Assembly (NCBI RefSeq): GCF_014197795.1
Contig: NZ_JACIGI010000019.1
Coordinates: forward strand, 23,679 to 87,678
Reading direction: 5' to 3'
DNA from: Roseospira goensis
GTDB lineage: Bacteria > Pseudomonadota > Alphaproteobacteria > Rhodospirillales > Rhodospirillaceae
DNA length: 64,000 bases
A program made the position numbers and the translations under genes. Shown in pieces: positions 32,442 through 42,091 of this stretch. Position 1 is the first letter of the stretch. Every line of letters starts with the position of its first letter. The notes below the pieces were generated by a model. It was not told the DNA's origin, ran no database searches, and saw nothing but the letters and a program-made list of their open reading frames with translations.

Positions 32442-32512
32442 CACGGGGTCCGGGTGCGCCGGGGCGGGCATCACGGGTGCCGGGAAATCGGTGCCGGCCG
32501 GCGAAAAAGCCC

Positions 32513-32540
32513 TTGCGCCCCTCCGCCCGCCCTGATACAT
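32513..32540 (+). promoter_or_regulatory. Candidate promoter of tRNA-Asp
   Basis: CTTGCGCCC with TTGCGC at 32513-32518 and ATACAT at 32535-32540 (16-bp spacer), ending about 30 bp before the tRNA. The CTTG-containing -35 is typical of alphaproteobacterial stable-RNA promoters. Confidence 0.45.
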
Positions 32541-32571
32541 ACCCGGCCTCCGCTGATGGCGGACACACCGA

Positions 32572-32648
32572 GCGGGTGTAGCTCAGTTGGTTAGAGCGCT
32601 GGCCTGTCACGCCAGAGGTCGCGGGTTCAAGTCCCGTCACTCGCGCCA
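32572..32648 (+). tRNA. tRNA-Asp (anticodon GTC)
   Basis: A 77-nt cloverleaf. The acceptor stem GCGGGTG pairs with CACTCGC (one G-T pair), followed by discriminator G and an encoded CCA. The D-arm is AGCTCAGTTGGTTAGAGC, the anticodon stem-loop GGCCTGTCACGCC has GTC centred in the loop, and the T-arm is GCGGGTTCAAGTCCCGT. G34-U35-C36 reads aspartate codons GAC and GAU. Confidence 0.97.
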
Positions 32649-32686
32649 GATCGGCACACTGGACCCACCGCCAGATGTGCCCTGTT

Positions 32687-32720
32687 GAAACGGCCCCCTC
32701 GCGGGGCCGTTTCGCGTTTT
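32687..32720 (+). terminator. Rho-independent terminator after tRNA-Asp
   Basis: GAAACGGCCCC (32687-32697) and GGGGCCGTTTC (32703-32713) form a perfect 11-bp stem with a 5-nt loop, followed by GCGTTTT. It ends the tRNA transcript and, read the other way, sits beyond the stop of the minus-strand ggt gene, so it may serve both strands. Confidence 0.8.
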
Positions 32721-32735
32721 GGGCAACGGCGGCGC

Positions 32736-34328
32736 CTATCCGGCCAGCCGGGCCGCCCCGCCGCGGCGGGCGTCGCCGACCGCCTCGAAGGCCCCCGCGG
32801 GATCGCGAGCGACCGCGTGCACCCCGCCGAAGAACATGGAGCGGTCGGGCCAGACCCGATGGTCGGCGAAGGCTGCCGCCAGCGCCGCCACGGTGGCGTC
32901 GTCCCAGCCGGCCTCGATGTCCAGGTGGCCGCGCTCCATGTGCAGCCGGGGCGCCTGCACGGCCGCCGCCAGCGGGCGGTCGTGGGCCAGCACCCCGCAC
33001 AGCACCTGCAACAGCGCCGTGCGGATGCGGTTCGACCCGCCCGAGCCCAGCGCCAGCAGGGTCCCGTCCGGGCGCTCGGCCAGGGTCGGCGCCATCATGG
33101 ACGAGACCCGCGTATCCGGCCGCCAGCGGAAAAAGCCGCCCGGGTTGAGGTCCTCCTCGCCCAGCATGTTGTTCAGCATGAAGCCCGCGCCCGGCACGAT
33201 GTGGCCGCAGCCCTCGCCGTTGGACACCGTGCAGGCGGCCGCGTTGCCGGCGGCGTCGAGCACCGAGACGTGGGTGGTCCCGCCGGCCTTGCGGGCGCGC
33301 GGGGCGTCCAGGGTCGCCGCCCAGCGCCGCAGGGCGGGGTCGTCCAGCAGGCGGGCGACGCGGGCCTCGTCCACCCCCTCCGCCAGCCCGACGGCGTCGC
33401 GGGCCGCGCCGGTGGCCTGCATGAGGGCCGCCAGCCGCACCGGATCGGGCGGCGGCCCGTCCTCCGCCAGGGCCAGCCCGAAGGCGATCAGTGCGCCCCC
33501 CGACGACGGCGGCGGGTTGGTCAGCACGCGCGCACCCCGGAAGCGTCGGTCCAGCGGCCGGTGACGCAGCACCCGGTAGCGCGCCAGGTCCGCGGCCGTC
33601 AGCAGGCCGCCGTCGGCGCACAGCGTTACCATGGCCTGACCCACCGGGCCGTCGCGGAACAGGCGCTCGCCCTCGCGGCCCAGGGCCTCCAGGGTGTCGG
33701 CCAGGGCCGGCATGGCTTGGCCCGTGCCCGCCGGCACCGGGCGCCGCGGGTCCGCCGGGTCGCCGAACAGCGCGCGGGCCTCGGGCGTCAGCAGCAGGAT
33801 GGGGGCGATGACCCCGATGATGTGGGCCTGCAACGGCGCCACCGGCACCCCGGCCCGCGCCAGCCGCACCGCTGGCGCCAGCAGGCGCGCCAGCGGCAGC
33901 CGGCACAGCGCGGCGTGGATGGCGCACAGGCCCGGGACCATGCCCGGCACCGCGGCGGCGGCGCGGCCGACGTGGAACTCCTGGGTGGTGGCGCCGAAGT
34001 CCGCGTCCACCGGCAGGAAGTCGAGTGCGGCGCGGTCGGCCGGGGCGGCGCGACCCGGGGTCTGGGCGAAGAAGTCGAGCACCAGCGGATCGGCCCCGGC
34101 GGGATGCGCCAGCAGGAAGCCGCCGCCGCCGGGGGAACTGAGCGCCGGCTCCACGACGAACGAGGCCGCCAGCGCCGCCACCACGGCGTCGAAGGCGGAG
34201 CCGCCGTCCTCCAGGATCTCGACCGCCGCCGCCGCCGTCTCCGGGTGGCCCGCCGCCACCGCGCCGCGTCCGCCCGCCCCGTGTCCGCACGCCGCGTGTC
34301 CGCCCGCGCCCGTCGTCTGTCCCGTCAT
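32736..34328 (-). CDS. ggt: Gamma-glutamyltransferase-family protein
   Basis: N-terminal-nucleophile hydrolase family that cleaves or transfers gamma-glutamyl groups. The 530-residue product shows AVAAGHPETAAAAVEILEDGG, SSPGGGGFLLAHP, VPGMVPGLCAIHAAL, NPPPSSGGALIAFGLALAE, then the autoprocessing site in KAGGTTHVSVLDAAGN (catalytic Thr) and FMLNNMLGEEDLNPGGF, SMMAPTLAERPDG, LGSGGSNRIRTALLQVL. No signal peptide is visible, so it should be cytoplasmic, unlike E. coli Ggt. The first ~30 residues are His/Gly/Ala-rich. The start at 34328 is preferred (GGGGGAG upstream) over GTG 34361. It lies 96 bp behind the DUF2889 gene. Substrate not deducible. Confidence 0.88.
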   Translation of the reverse strand: MTGQTTGAGGHAACGHGAGGRGAVAAGHPETAAAAVEILEDGGSAFDAVVAALAASFVVEPALSSPGGGGFLLAHPAGADPLVLDFFAQTPGRAAPADRAALDFLPVDADFGATTQEFHVGRAAAAVPGMVPGLCAIHAALCRLPLARLLAPAVRLARAGVPVAPLQAHIIGVIAPILLLTPEARALFGDPADPRRPVPAGTGQAMPALADTLEALGREGERLFRDGPVGQAMVTLCADGGLLTAADLARYRVLRHRPLDRRFRGARVLTNPPPSSGGALIAFGLALAEDGPPPDPVRLAALMQATGAARDAVGLAEGVDEARVARLLDDPALRRWAATLDAPRARKAGGTTHVSVLDAAGNAAACTVSNGEGCGHIVPGAGFMLNNMLGEEDLNPGGFFRWRPDTRVSSMMAPTLAERPDGTLLALGSGGSNRIRTALLQVLCGVLAHDRPLAAAVQAPRLHMERGHLDIEAGWDDATVAALAAAFADHRVWPDRSMFFGGVHAVARDPAGAFEAVGDARRGGAARLAG

Positions 34329-34424
34329 GCCGCGCCGCACTCCCCCCTCGGTCGGGTGCACCCTGGGTGCCTCGCGGCAGCATCGCCCAGGCGGGCGCCG
34401 GCTGGCAACCGGGACGGGCGGTCG

Positions 34425-35012
34425 CTAACCCTCCGAACCGGCGGACGGCGCCGCCACCGGCAGGGCCGGGCCGGTGTAGAACTCGGGCCACTCGCGCGCC
34501 ACCACGGGGCCGTCGGAGCGCAGGGCGTAACAGGTATCGAGGATGCGCGGCCGCTCGCCGGTGTTGCCGGCCTTGCGCTTCTCTTCGCGGCGGGCGTGCA
34601 GGGTCTGGTAAGCCGTCGCCGCCAGCGGCTTCAGCAGGTCAACCAGATGGGTGCAGCCCTCGGCCCGGCCCAGGGCCTGCTTGACCTTGCCGGAGAAGCC
34701 GGCGCCGATGGTCAGGCCCACCAGGCGCTGGAAGTTGGGGGTGACCCGGCCGCAGATGCCGAAGGGCGAGGCGTCGGTGACCGCCTCGACGGCGCGGATC
34801 ACCAGGTCATCGTCGACCGTGACCCGCAACGCCATGTCGTGCAGCGGTTCGCCGGCGGCGATGCGGCCGCGATCGTGGTTGGCGAAGGTGTAGGTCTTGG
34901 TGTCGACGATGCGGGCCTCGATGTCCCATAGGCCATCCTCGCGGCGGTAGCCCTGGCAGTCGATCCGGCGGGTGTGGATGTGCTGGCGCGGTTCGGGCGG
35001 AGACAGCGGCAT
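34425..35012 (-). CDS. DUF2889 family protein
   Basis: 195-residue protein of unknown function. Family features: HIHTRRIDCQGYRREDGLWD, IEARIVDTKTYTFANHDRGR, EPLHDMALRVTVDDDLVIR, SPFGICGRVTPNFQRLVGLT, GCTHLVDLLKPLAATAYQTL, then an acidic/Pro-rich end. The conserved Cys and His residues are notable but no reaction is assigned. The start at ATG 35012 has GAAAGG upstream. A strong candidate promoter with a palindrome lies 58-86 bp upstream; ggt follows downstream in the same direction. Confidence 0.82.
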   Translation of the reverse strand: MPLSPPEPRQHIHTRRIDCQGYRREDGLWDIEARIVDTKTYTFANHDRGRIAAGEPLHDMALRVTVDDDLVIRAVEAVTDASPFGICGRVTPNFQRLVGLTIGAGFSGKVKQALGRAEGCTHLVDLLKPLAATAYQTLHARREEKRKAGNTGERPRILDTCYALRSDGPVVAREWPEFYTGPALPVAAPSAGSEG

Positions 35013-35069
35013 AGGCGGACCTTTCGGAGAAACGATCCCCACGGACGGTGGGGCGGGCACCAGCCTCGA

Positions 35070-35098
35070 TGTATACGCCGGCGTATGGTCGGCGTCCA
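35070..35098 (-). promoter_or_regulatory. Promoter of the DUF2889(-ggt) unit with an overlapping palindrome
   Basis: On the minus strand, TGGACG (35093-35098) and TATACA (35070-35075) are 17 bp apart. A perfect 14-bp palindrome, ATACGCCGGCGTAT (35073-35086), covers the -10 edge and half of the spacer, the position of a repressor operator. It lies in the 114-bp gap between hpnN and the DUF2889 gene, so this pair can be expressed independently of the hopanoid genes. Confidence 0.6.
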
Positions 35099-35126
35099 GA
35101 GCCCGGCGGCGATCCGACTGTCTCCC

Positions 35127-37757
35127 CTATCTGGGGGGCCGCCCACGGCTCGGCCACAGCGCCAGCAGGGCCGGCAACACCCCCAGGGTGCAGAGCAGCG
35201 TCAGGCCGATGGCGATGGTGAGCAGGATCCCCATGCTGGCGGTGCCGGGGTGGCTGGAGGCGGCAATGGAGCCGAACGAGCCGATGGTGGTGAGCGCGCT
35301 GAACACCACCGCCCGGGGCGTGCTGCTGGTCATGGTGTGGGCGACGTCGCCCTCGTCGCGGTCGCGTTGCACCAGGTGGATGGCGCTGGCCACCCCCAGA
35401 CCGAACAGCAGCGGCAGCACGATGACATTGGCGAAGTTGAACGCCAGCCCGGCCAGCGCCGCCGTCGCCACCGTCAGCAGGCCGGCCAGGGTCAGCGGGG
35501 CGTAGACCAGCAGGATATCGCGTGTCCGCCGCAGGGTGACGGCCAGCAGCACCGTGATGCCCAGCAGCGCCAGCGCCGCCGCCTCGGCGAAGGCGCGCAT
35601 CACCGTGCGCCCCGACTCGCGGATCAGCACGGGGGAGCCGGTGGCGGTGGGGACCTCCGCGCGCACCGCGTCGACGAAGCGGGCGAGCTGGTCGGGATCG
35701 CGCGGATCCAGGGCCGGGCGCACCTCCACCCGGGCGCGGCCGTCCGGCGCGAGGTAGCGCCCCAACAGGGCGTCCGGCAGGTCCTCCAGGGCGACCGGGG
35801 CCGCCTGCAGGGAGTCGCGCAGCCGCTCCAGCATGGGCGGCAGGTCGGCGGTCAGCGCGCTTGCGACGGCGGCCAGGGCGGCGTCGTCCGGCACCCGCGC
35901 CAGGACCGCCGCCAGCCGCTGTGCCGCCGCCTGGGTCTCGGCATCCGCGCCGGGGGCCGTCGCCAGCCGGTCCAGGGCCGCCACCAGGGCGTCGCGGGCG
36001 GCGCGGCGTTCGGCTGCGTCGGGCGGCGGGGCCGGTGCGCGCGACAGGGCCGGGGCCAGGAACAGGGCCATGTCCTGGATCACGAACAGCTTCTCGTCCT
36101 GGGCGTCGGGCACCAGGTCGCGGGCCGTGATCGCGCTGTCCACCTCGGGCAGGGTGGCGACCCGCTCGGCCAGCACCTCGGCCGCGTCCAGGTCGGGCGC
36201 CAGGATGTCCATGGTGTAGGGCGTGACCCGCGGATCCGCCAGCAGGTCGAACAGGGTGGCGACGGACTCGGTGTCGGGGTCGCGCAGGTTCAGCGGGTCG
36301 AAGTCGAAGCGCGCGGTCGGGGCCAGCGCCGCCGCGCCCACCGCCAGCGCCAGCGCCGCCAGGGCCACCGCCCGGGCATGCCGGCGCAGGCCGTCGTCCA
36401 ACCGCATCGCCAGCCGCGACAGGCCGGCGCCGCCGGCGCGGCCGGGCCGCACCGGCAACAGGCTCAGGAGCGCCGGCGGCAGCGTCAGGTTGGCCACGAA
36501 GGCCACCCCCATGCCCAGGCCCGAGATCAACCCGAGTTGCGCCAGCCCGCGGTAGTCGGTGGGCAGGAACGACAGGAAGGCGATGGCCGCCGCCGCCGCG
36601 CACAGGGCCAGCGCCGGCCCCACCCCGCGCGCCGCCGCGTCCAGGGCGGTCGCACTGTCGGCGCCGGTGTCGCGGGCCTCCTTGTAGCGCAGGGCGAAAT
36701 GGATGCCGAAATCCACCGACAGGCCGATGAACAGCACCGCGAAGGCCACCGAGATCATGTTCAGCGTGCCCACGGTCACCGCCGCCAGCCCGGCGGTCCA
36801 GCACAGCCCGGCAAACAGGGTGACCACGGTCGCCAGGATCAGGCGGGGCGCGCGCAACCCCACGATCAGCAGCGTGACCACCGCCACCAGCGTGATGGCG
36901 CCGGCGATGTCCATGCCGGTCTGCACGCTCTTGAGTTCCTCGGTCTCCATGGCGGCGGCGCCGGTCAGGCGCACGGTCACGCCCCGGTCCGGGGTCAGGC
37001 CCAGGTCGCGCGCCGTGGTGCGGATCAGCCGCATGGCGTCGCCGGCCGGGGTCAGGCTGGCGAAGCGGCGCTCGGGTTTGGCCAGGATCAGGCGGCGGGC
37101 GCCGCCCATCTCCGCCATCGGGCCGTCGTCGCCCTGGATCAGCGCCTGCCAGTCCAGGCGCGCGGGCGCCCCGGCCAGCCGCGCCGCCGTGGTCTCGGCC
37201 ATGCGGGTCAGCACGTCGGCCAGCGGCAACGGCCCGCCGCCCGCGTCGGCGTTGGCGTCGGCGAGGCCGTCGGCGGCGGTGTCCATCAAGTCGGCCAGGC
37301 CGCGCAGCGACGGGTCCGCGGCCAGTGTGCCCAGGAACGGCTGGGCCTCGGCCAGGGTGTCGGACAGCGCGTACAACTCGTCCAGCGACAGGAACAGCAG
37401 CCCGTTGCGGCGGAAGAAGGGGTCGCCGGCGAGGTCGGAGACGAAGGCCAGCAGATCGTCCCGCGCCCGCAGTGCCGCGGTCAGGCGGCGGGCGGCGTCG
37501 TCGGCCAGGGCGGCGGTGTCGGCATCGAGGACGATCACCAGTTCGCCGCCGAACTGCGGGAAGGCGTCCTTCAGCGCCCGGTTCTGCTGTTGGAACGGCA
37601 GGTCGGGGTCCAGCATCGCCGAGGTATCGGTAGAGACCCCGATGCGCGTGGCCGCCGCCCACAGCGACAGCGCGGTGAGCACCAGGGCCACGGCCAGCAC
37701 CGTCCAGCGGCGGCGGCGGGCGCCCTCGACCCAGGCGGCGATCAGGCGGGCGATCAT
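35127..37757 (-). CDS. hpnN: Hopanoid-associated RND transporter HpnN
   Basis: Inner-membrane RND/MMPL-type exporter implicated in moving hopanoids toward the outer membrane. 876 residues from ATG 37757: span 1 near [19 protein letters not shown], a periplasmic domain ([20 protein letters not shown]), a five-helix bundle including [20 protein letters not shown], then the duplicated half with a second periplasmic loop ([18 protein letters not shown]) and closing helices ([20 protein letters not shown]). The Asp-Phe-Gly motif in the fourth span is family-typical. The start overlaps the hpnA stop (ATGA), so the two are co-translated. Confidence 0.94.
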   Translation of the reverse strand: MIARLIAAWVEGARRRRWTVLAVALVLTALSLWAAATRIGVSTDTSAMLDPDLPFQQQNRALKDAFPQFGGELVIVLDADTAALADDAARRLTAALRARDDLLAFVSDLAGDPFFRRNGLLFLSLDELYALSDTLAEAQPFLGTLAADPSLRGLADLMDTAADGLADANADAGGGPLPLADVLTRMAETTAARLAGAPARLDWQALIQGDDGPMAEMGGARRLILAKPERRFASLTPAGDAMRLIRTTARDLGLTPDRGVTVRLTGAAAMETEELKSVQTGMDIAGAITLVAVVTLLIVGLRAPRLILATVVTLFAGLCWTAGLAAVTVGTLNMISVAFAVLFIGLSVDFGIHFALRYKEARDTGADSATALDAAARGVGPALALCAAAAAIAFLSFLPTDYRGLAQLGLISGLGMGVAFVANLTLPPALLSLLPVRPGRAGGAGLSRLAMRLDDGLRRHARAVALAALALAVGAAALAPTARFDFDPLNLRDPDTESVATLFDLLADPRVTPYTMDILAPDLDAAEVLAERVATLPEVDSAITARDLVPDAQDEKLFVIQDMALFLAPALSRAPAPPPDAAERRAARDALVAALDRLATAPGADAETQAAAQRLAAVLARVPDDAALAAVASALTADLPPMLERLRDSLQAAPVALEDLPDALLGRYLAPDGRARVEVRPALDPRDPDQLARFVDAVRAEVPTATGSPVLIRESGRTVMRAFAEAAALALLGITVLLAVTLRRTRDILLVYAPLTLAGLLTVATAALAGLAFNFANVIVLPLLFGLGVASAIHLVQRDRDEGDVAHTMTSSTPRAVVFSALTTIGSFGSIAASSHPGTASMGILLTIAIGLTLLCTLGVLPALLALWPSRGRPPR

Positions 37758-38743
37758 GTCAGGTACCCGTTGGCGTCGAACCAGGCGACGGCGTCGGCGA
37801 TGGCGTCGGCCGCCGGCCGGGCGTGGTAGCCCAGGGCGCGCTCGGCCTTGGCGCTGGTGAAGAACATGCGCTTGCGGGCCATGCGCAGGCCGTCGACGGT
37901 GGCGAACGGCTCCCGGCCGGTGCGCCGGGCGATGGCCTCGGCGACATGGGCGAACGGCAGGATCAGGCCGTGCGGCAGTCTGACCCGGGGCGGCCGGCGG
38001 CCGCGCAGGCGGGCCACCTCGGCCAGGATGTCGGCCAGGGTCAGGTTCTCGCCGCCCAGGATATAGCGCGCCCCCACGGTCCCGTGATCGAAGGCCAGCA
38101 GGTGCCCGGCGGCCACGTCGTCGACGTGCACCACGTTCAGGCCGGTATCCACATAGGCCGGCATGCGCCCGGCGGCGGCCTCGACGATCACGCGGCCGGT
38201 GGGCGTGGGCTTGATGTCGCGCGGGCCAATGGGGGTGGACGGGTTGACGATCACCACCGGCGCGCCCTCGGTCTCGACCAGCGCCCGGACGGCCCTCTCG
38301 GCGCGGAACTTGCTGCCCTTGTAGGCGCCGATCATGTCGGTCTCGGTGGTGGGCGTGTCCTCGTCCGCCGGGGTGCCGTCGGCGTTCGGCTTCAGCACCG
38401 CGACGGAACTGGTGTAGACCGCCCGGCGCGCGCCGGCCTCCAGGGCGGCGCGGATCACGGCCCGGGAGCCCTCGACGTTGACCGCCTCCATGGCCGCCGG
38501 ATCGGGGATCCACAGCCGATAGTCGGCGGCGACGTGATAGAGGGCGTCGACCCCGCGCGCCGCCGCCTTCAGCGAGGCCGGGTTGGTCAGGTCGCCGGCG
38601 ACGATCTCCACGTCCAGGCCGGCCAGGTTGCGCCGGTCGCCGCCCGGGCGCGCCAGGCAGCGCACCGCCGCGCCGCGCGCGAGCAGGGCGCGGACCACGG
38701 CCGCGCCGACGAAGCCGGTGCCGCCGGTGACGAGCGTGGGCAT
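37754..38743 (-). CDS. hpnA: Hopanoid-associated sugar epimerase HpnA
   Basis: Extended short-chain dehydrogenase/epimerase found in hopanoid clusters; its exact reaction is not settled. 329 residues: NAD-binding [58 protein letters not shown], the Tyr-x3-Lys catalytic pair in [12 protein letters not shown], and [20 protein letters not shown], all HpnA hallmarks. GGGAG lies 8 nt upstream of the start. It is transcribed divergently from ispH across 219 bp. Confidence 0.94.
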   Translation of the reverse strand: MPTLVTGGTGFVGAAVVRALLARGAAVRCLARPGGDRRNLAGLDVEIVAGDLTNPASLKAAARGVDALYHVAADYRLWIPDPAAMEAVNVEGSRAVIRAALEAGARRAVYTSSVAVLKPNADGTPADEDTPTTETDMIGAYKGSKFRAERAVRALVETEGAPVVIVNPSTPIGPRDIKPTPTGRVIVEAAAGRMPAYVDTGLNVVHVDDVAAGHLLAFDHGTVGARYILGGENLTLADILAEVARLRGRRPPRVRLPHGLILPFAHVAEAIARRTGREPFATVDGLRMARKRMFFTSAKAERALGYHARPAADAIADAVAWFDANGYLT

Positions 38744-38892
38744 GGGCGGGTCTCCCTGACGGGCGGAGAGGCTGCGGACGCGGAGGATGAGGGCTCATCC
38801 CTACCGCTCCCCCGTCGGGCGGGCAAGGGGCCGTTGCTGTTGCGATTCGGTCGCAGGCCGGAACCCCTGGACCGATTGGGGGGACCGCAACC

Positions 38893-38921
38893 TTGCATCG
38901 GACCGGGCCGAAGCTCTAGAT
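38893..38921 (+). promoter_or_regulatory. ispH: Candidate promoter of ispH-hpnH
   Basis: TTGCAT (38893-38898), a 17-bp spacer and CTAGAT (38916-38921) sit about 40 bp before the GTG start of ispH, in the divergent gap with hpnA. Confidence 0.45.
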
Positions 38922-38962
38922 ATGGCGGAGTTTTTCCAGCCCTCAGCCCGAGGATCGCGCCC

Positions 38963-40033
38963 GTGGACGACACGCCCGCCACTCCCGCCGCCCCTGGTGC
39001 CGCATCCGAGCGCACCGCGCCCGATGCCATGCCCACCCACCTGCGCGTCATCCTGGCCAGCCCGCGCGGCTTCTGCGCCGGCGTCGAACGGGCCATTGAG
39101 ATCGTCGAGCGCGCCCTGGAGATTTACGGCCCGCCGGTCTACGTGCGCCACGAAATCGTGCACAACAAGCATGTGGTCGAGACCCTGCGCAATCAGGGCG
39201 CGGTGTTCGTCGAGGAACTGACCGAGGTGCCCGACGGCGCCGTCACGGTGTTCAGCGCCCACGGGGTGCCGCAGGCCGTGGTCAAGGAGGCCGACCGGCG
39301 CGCGCTGCCGGTGATCGACGCCACCTGCCCGCTGGTGTCCAAGGTACACCGCGAGGGCCAGAACCTGGCCCGCAAGGGCCGCGAGGTCATCATGATCGGC
39401 CACGAGGGCCACCCCGAGGTCGAGGGCACGCGCGGCCAGGTGCCGGGCGGCGTGCATCTGGTCAGCCAGGTGGAGGACGTGGAGCGGCTCCAGATCCGCG
39501 ATCCCGACATGGTCGGCTACGTCACCCAGACCACGCTGTCGGTGGACGACACCAAGGACGTCATCGAGGCGCTCAAGCGCCGCTTCCCCAAGATCCAGGG
39601 GCCGGACGTCAAGGACATCTGCTACGCCACCCAGAACCGCCAGACCGCGGTCCGGGAACTGGCGAGCCAGGTGGACCTGCTGCTCGTGGTGGGGGCGCGC
39701 AACTCGTCCAACTCCAACCGCCTGGCCGAGATCGGGACCACCATGGGGGTGCCGAGCTATCTCATCGACGATGCCACCATGATCGAGGATGCCTGGTTCC
39801 GCGGCGTCTCGGTGGTGGGCGTGACCGCCGGTGCCTCAGCGCCCGAGCGGCTGGTGCGCGATCTGGTGGCCCGCATCGACAAGGTCGCGCCGGCCCGGGC
39901 CGAGCAGCTTCAGGGGATCGAGGAGCACATGCAGTTCAAGTTGCCGCGCGTGCTGTCGGATGCCATGCGCGAGCGCGGCATCGACCCCGAAGGCCCGCGC
40001 GATCGTGACCGCCACGACCTGCACGTGGCCTGA
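38963..40033 (+). CDS. ispH: 4-hydroxy-3-methylbut-2-enyl diphosphate reductase IspH
   Basis: 4Fe-4S enzyme making IPP and DMAPP in the last step of the MEP pathway. Cluster cysteines are visible in [32 protein letters not shown] and [13 protein letters not shown]. Catalytic His residues are in [11 protein letters not shown] and [11 protein letters not shown] (with the Glu of EGT), and NSSNSNRL is present near the end. The GTG at 38963, with GAGGA upstream, gives 356 residues with a 22-residue Ala/Pro-rich leader. An ATG at 39029 is the alternative but has no ribosome-binding site. hpnH follows in the same direction; linking isoprenoid supply to hopanoid modification is sensible. Confidence 0.95.
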   Translation: MDDTPATPAAPGAASERTAPDAMPTHLRVILASPRGFCAGVERAIEIVERALEIYGPPVYVRHEIVHNKHVVETLRNQGAVFVEELTEVPDGAVTVFSAHGVPQAVVKEADRRALPVIDATCPLVSKVHREGQNLARKGREVIMIGHEGHPEVEGTRGQVPGGVHLVSQVEDVERLQIRDPDMVGYVTQTTLSVDDTKDVIEALKRRFPKIQGPDVKDICYATQNRQTAVRELASQVDLLLVVGARNSSNSNRLAEIGTTMGVPSYLIDDATMIEDAWFRGVSVVGVTAGASAPERLVRDLVARIDKVAPARAEQLQGIEEHMQFKLPRVLSDAMRERGIDPEGPRDRDRHDLHVA

Positions 40034-40110
40034 GCCGCCCCCCGATCCACCGCCCCGATCCGCCTCGCCCGCCCGGCCGCGAACCGTCCCGACCCAGGAG
40101 TGATGATACC

Positions 40111-41346
40111 GTGGGCGTTCCCCTGATCCAGCAAGTCCGCGTCGGCTCCTATCTGATGAAGCAGCGCCTGCGCGGCACCAAGCGCTATCCGCTGGTGCTG
40201 ATGCTGGAGCCGCTGTTCCGCTGCAACCTGGCCTGCGCCGGTTGCGGGAAGATCGACTACCCGGACAGCATCCTGAACAAGCGCCTCAGCGTCGAGGAGT
40301 GCGTGGGAGCCGCCGAGGAATGCGGCGCGCCCATCGTCTCCATCGCCGGCGGTGAACCGCTGCTGCACCGCCAGATCGTGCAGATCGTCGCGGAACTGAC
40401 CAAGCGCAAGCGCTTCGTCTATCTGTGCACCAACGCGCTGCTGCTGATGAAGCGGCTGGACGACTTCAAGCCCAGTCCGTACCTGACGTTTTCCATTCAC
40501 CTCGACGGCGACCGCGAACACCACGACGCCGCCGTCTGCCAGGACGGCGTGTTCGACAAGGCCACGGCCGCCATCAAGGAGGCGCGCCGGCGCGGCTTCC
40601 GTGTGACGTGCAACACCACCCTGTTCGAGGGCGTGGAGGTGGACCGCGTGGCCGACTTCGTCAGCTACGCCACCGACGACCTGGGCGTGGAGGGGGTGAC
40701 CATCGCCCCCGGGTTCGCCTACGAGCGCGCGCCGATGAAGGAGGTGTTCCTTAATCGCCAGCGCACGAAGCAACTGTTCCGCGACCTGTTCCAGCGCGGC
40801 AAGGGCCGCAAGTGGCGCTGGAACCAGTCGGCGCTGTACCTGGACTTCCTGGCCGGCAACCAGACCTACGACTGCACGCCGTGGGGCAACCCGACCCGCA
40901 ACGTGTTCGGTTGGCAGCGGCCGTGCTACCTGCTCAACGAGGGCACCGTCGCCACCTTCAAGGAGCTGATGGAAACCACCGACTGGGACAGCTACGGCAC
41001 CGGCCGCTACGAGAAGTGCGCCAATTGCATGATGCACTGCGGGTATGAGGCGACGGCGGTCGAGGACACGGTGCGCAACCCGCTGAAGGCGCTGAAGGTG
41101 GCCCTGCGCGGCATCCGCACCGATGGGCCGATGGCGCCGGAAGTGTCGTTCGAAAACCAACGGCCGGCGCAGTGGGTGTTCGACGACCTGGTGATGCAGC
41201 AGATGAGCCGGGCCGACGCCGCCAAGGCCGAAGAGGAGGCCGCCAAGGCCGCGGCCGGCGGCGGGGCCAAGGGGTGCGCCGGCAGTGCCAGCCACGTCAA
41301 TCGGGCCGGCGGCAAGGCCAAGACGACCGCCCAGGACGCCGCCTGA
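40111..41346 (+). CDS. hpnH: Adenosyl-hopene transferase HpnH (radical SAM)
   Basis: Radical-SAM enzyme that joins the adenosyl group of SAM to a hopene, the first step to extended, side-chain-bearing hopanoids. 411 residues: the cluster-binding CNLACAGC (Cys38, 42, 45), the SAM-binding IVSIAGGEPLLHRQI, YLTFSIHLDGDREHHD, and a cysteine-rich C-terminal section (YEKCANCMMHCGYEA). The last ~50 residues are an Ala/Glu/Lys/Gly tail of low complexity. GTG start at 40111 with AGGAG 10 nt upstream. Together with the divergent hpnA-hpnN it makes this a hopanoid locus, although shc and other hpn genes are not in the window. Confidence 0.95.
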   Translation: MGVPLIQQVRVGSYLMKQRLRGTKRYPLVLMLEPLFRCNLACAGCGKIDYPDSILNKRLSVEECVGAAEECGAPIVSIAGGEPLLHRQIVQIVAELTKRKRFVYLCTNALLLMKRLDDFKPSPYLTFSIHLDGDREHHDAAVCQDGVFDKATAAIKEARRRGFRVTCNTTLFEGVEVDRVADFVSYATDDLGVEGVTIAPGFAYERAPMKEVFLNRQRTKQLFRDLFQRGKGRKWRWNQSALYLDFLAGNQTYDCTPWGNPTRNVFGWQRPCYLLNEGTVATFKELMETTDWDSYGTGRYEKCANCMMHCGYEATAVEDTVRNPLKALKVALRGIRTDGPMAPEVSFENQRPAQWVFDDLVMQQMSRADAAKAEEEAAKAAAGGGAKGCAGSASHVNRAGGKAKTTAQDAA

Positions 41347-41360
41347 GGGCCGCGGCCGGG

Positions 41361-42091
41361 GCGCTCCCGCGGGCGCGAGACTCCCAGCCTTTCTCGGTCC
41401 CCCGCATGCGCCCACGCAGGAGCGTGGGCGCGAGAAGACTCTCCCTTCTCGGTCCCCCGCTCCTGCGGGGGACCGCGCGTGACCCCCCCCAGGCGCTCCC
41501 GCAGGCGCGTGGGTGCAAGAAGACTCTCCCTTCTTTCTCGGTCCCCCGCTCCTGCGGGGGACCACGCGTGCCCCCCTATGCGCCCCCGCAGGCGCGTGGG
41601 CGCGAGAAGACTCTCCCTTCTCGGTCCCCCGCTCCCGCGGGGGACCGCGCGTGACCCCCGCATGCGCCCCCGCAGGAGCGTGGGCGCGAGAAGACTCTCC
41701 CTTCTTTCTCGGTCCCCCCGCTCCCGCGGGGGGCCGCGCGAGCCCCCCTATGCGCCCCCGCAGGAGCGTGGGCGCGAGAAGACTCTCCCTTCTCGGTCTC
41801 CCGCTCCGGCGGGGGACCGCGCGTAATCCCCGCATGCGCCCACGCAGGAGCGTGGGCGCGAGAAGAGAGACTGCTAGCCTTCCTCGGTCCCCCGCTCCCG
41901 CGGGGGACCGCGCGTGACCCCCGCATGCGCTCCCGCAGGCGCGTGGGCGCGAGAAGACTCTCCCTTCTCGGTCCCCCGCTCCCGCGGGGGACCAAGCGTG
42001 ACCCCCATGCGCCCACGCAGGAGCGTGGGCGCGAGAAGACTCTCCCTGGGGCGCGTGGGCGCGAGACTCCTCGCCTGTCTCGGTCCCGCGG
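41361..42091. repeat. Tandem double-hairpin array 1 (eight units)
   Basis: About eight imperfect units with a period of 81-91 bp. Each contains two 10-bp hairpins: one with arms GGTCCCCCGC/GCGGGGGACC (loop TCCC or TCCT) and one with arms GCGCCCACGC/GCGTGGGCGC (loop AGGA or AGGC). The linkers are GAGAAGACTCTCCCTTCTC, itself able to fold, and a variant of GCGCGTGACCCCCGCAT. Arms vary between CCCAC and CCCCC with matching changes in the partner. Fragmentary units flank both ends. The array fills the gap between hpnH and the convergent diguanylate cyclase gene and touches the latter's stop codon. Open frames through it are by-products of a period near a multiple of three. Confidence 0.9.

Noticed and set aside
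41361-42091. CRISPR-like array
   Set aside because: Units are hairpins throughout with no unique spacers, the period varies from 81 to 91 bp, and no cas genes are nearby.
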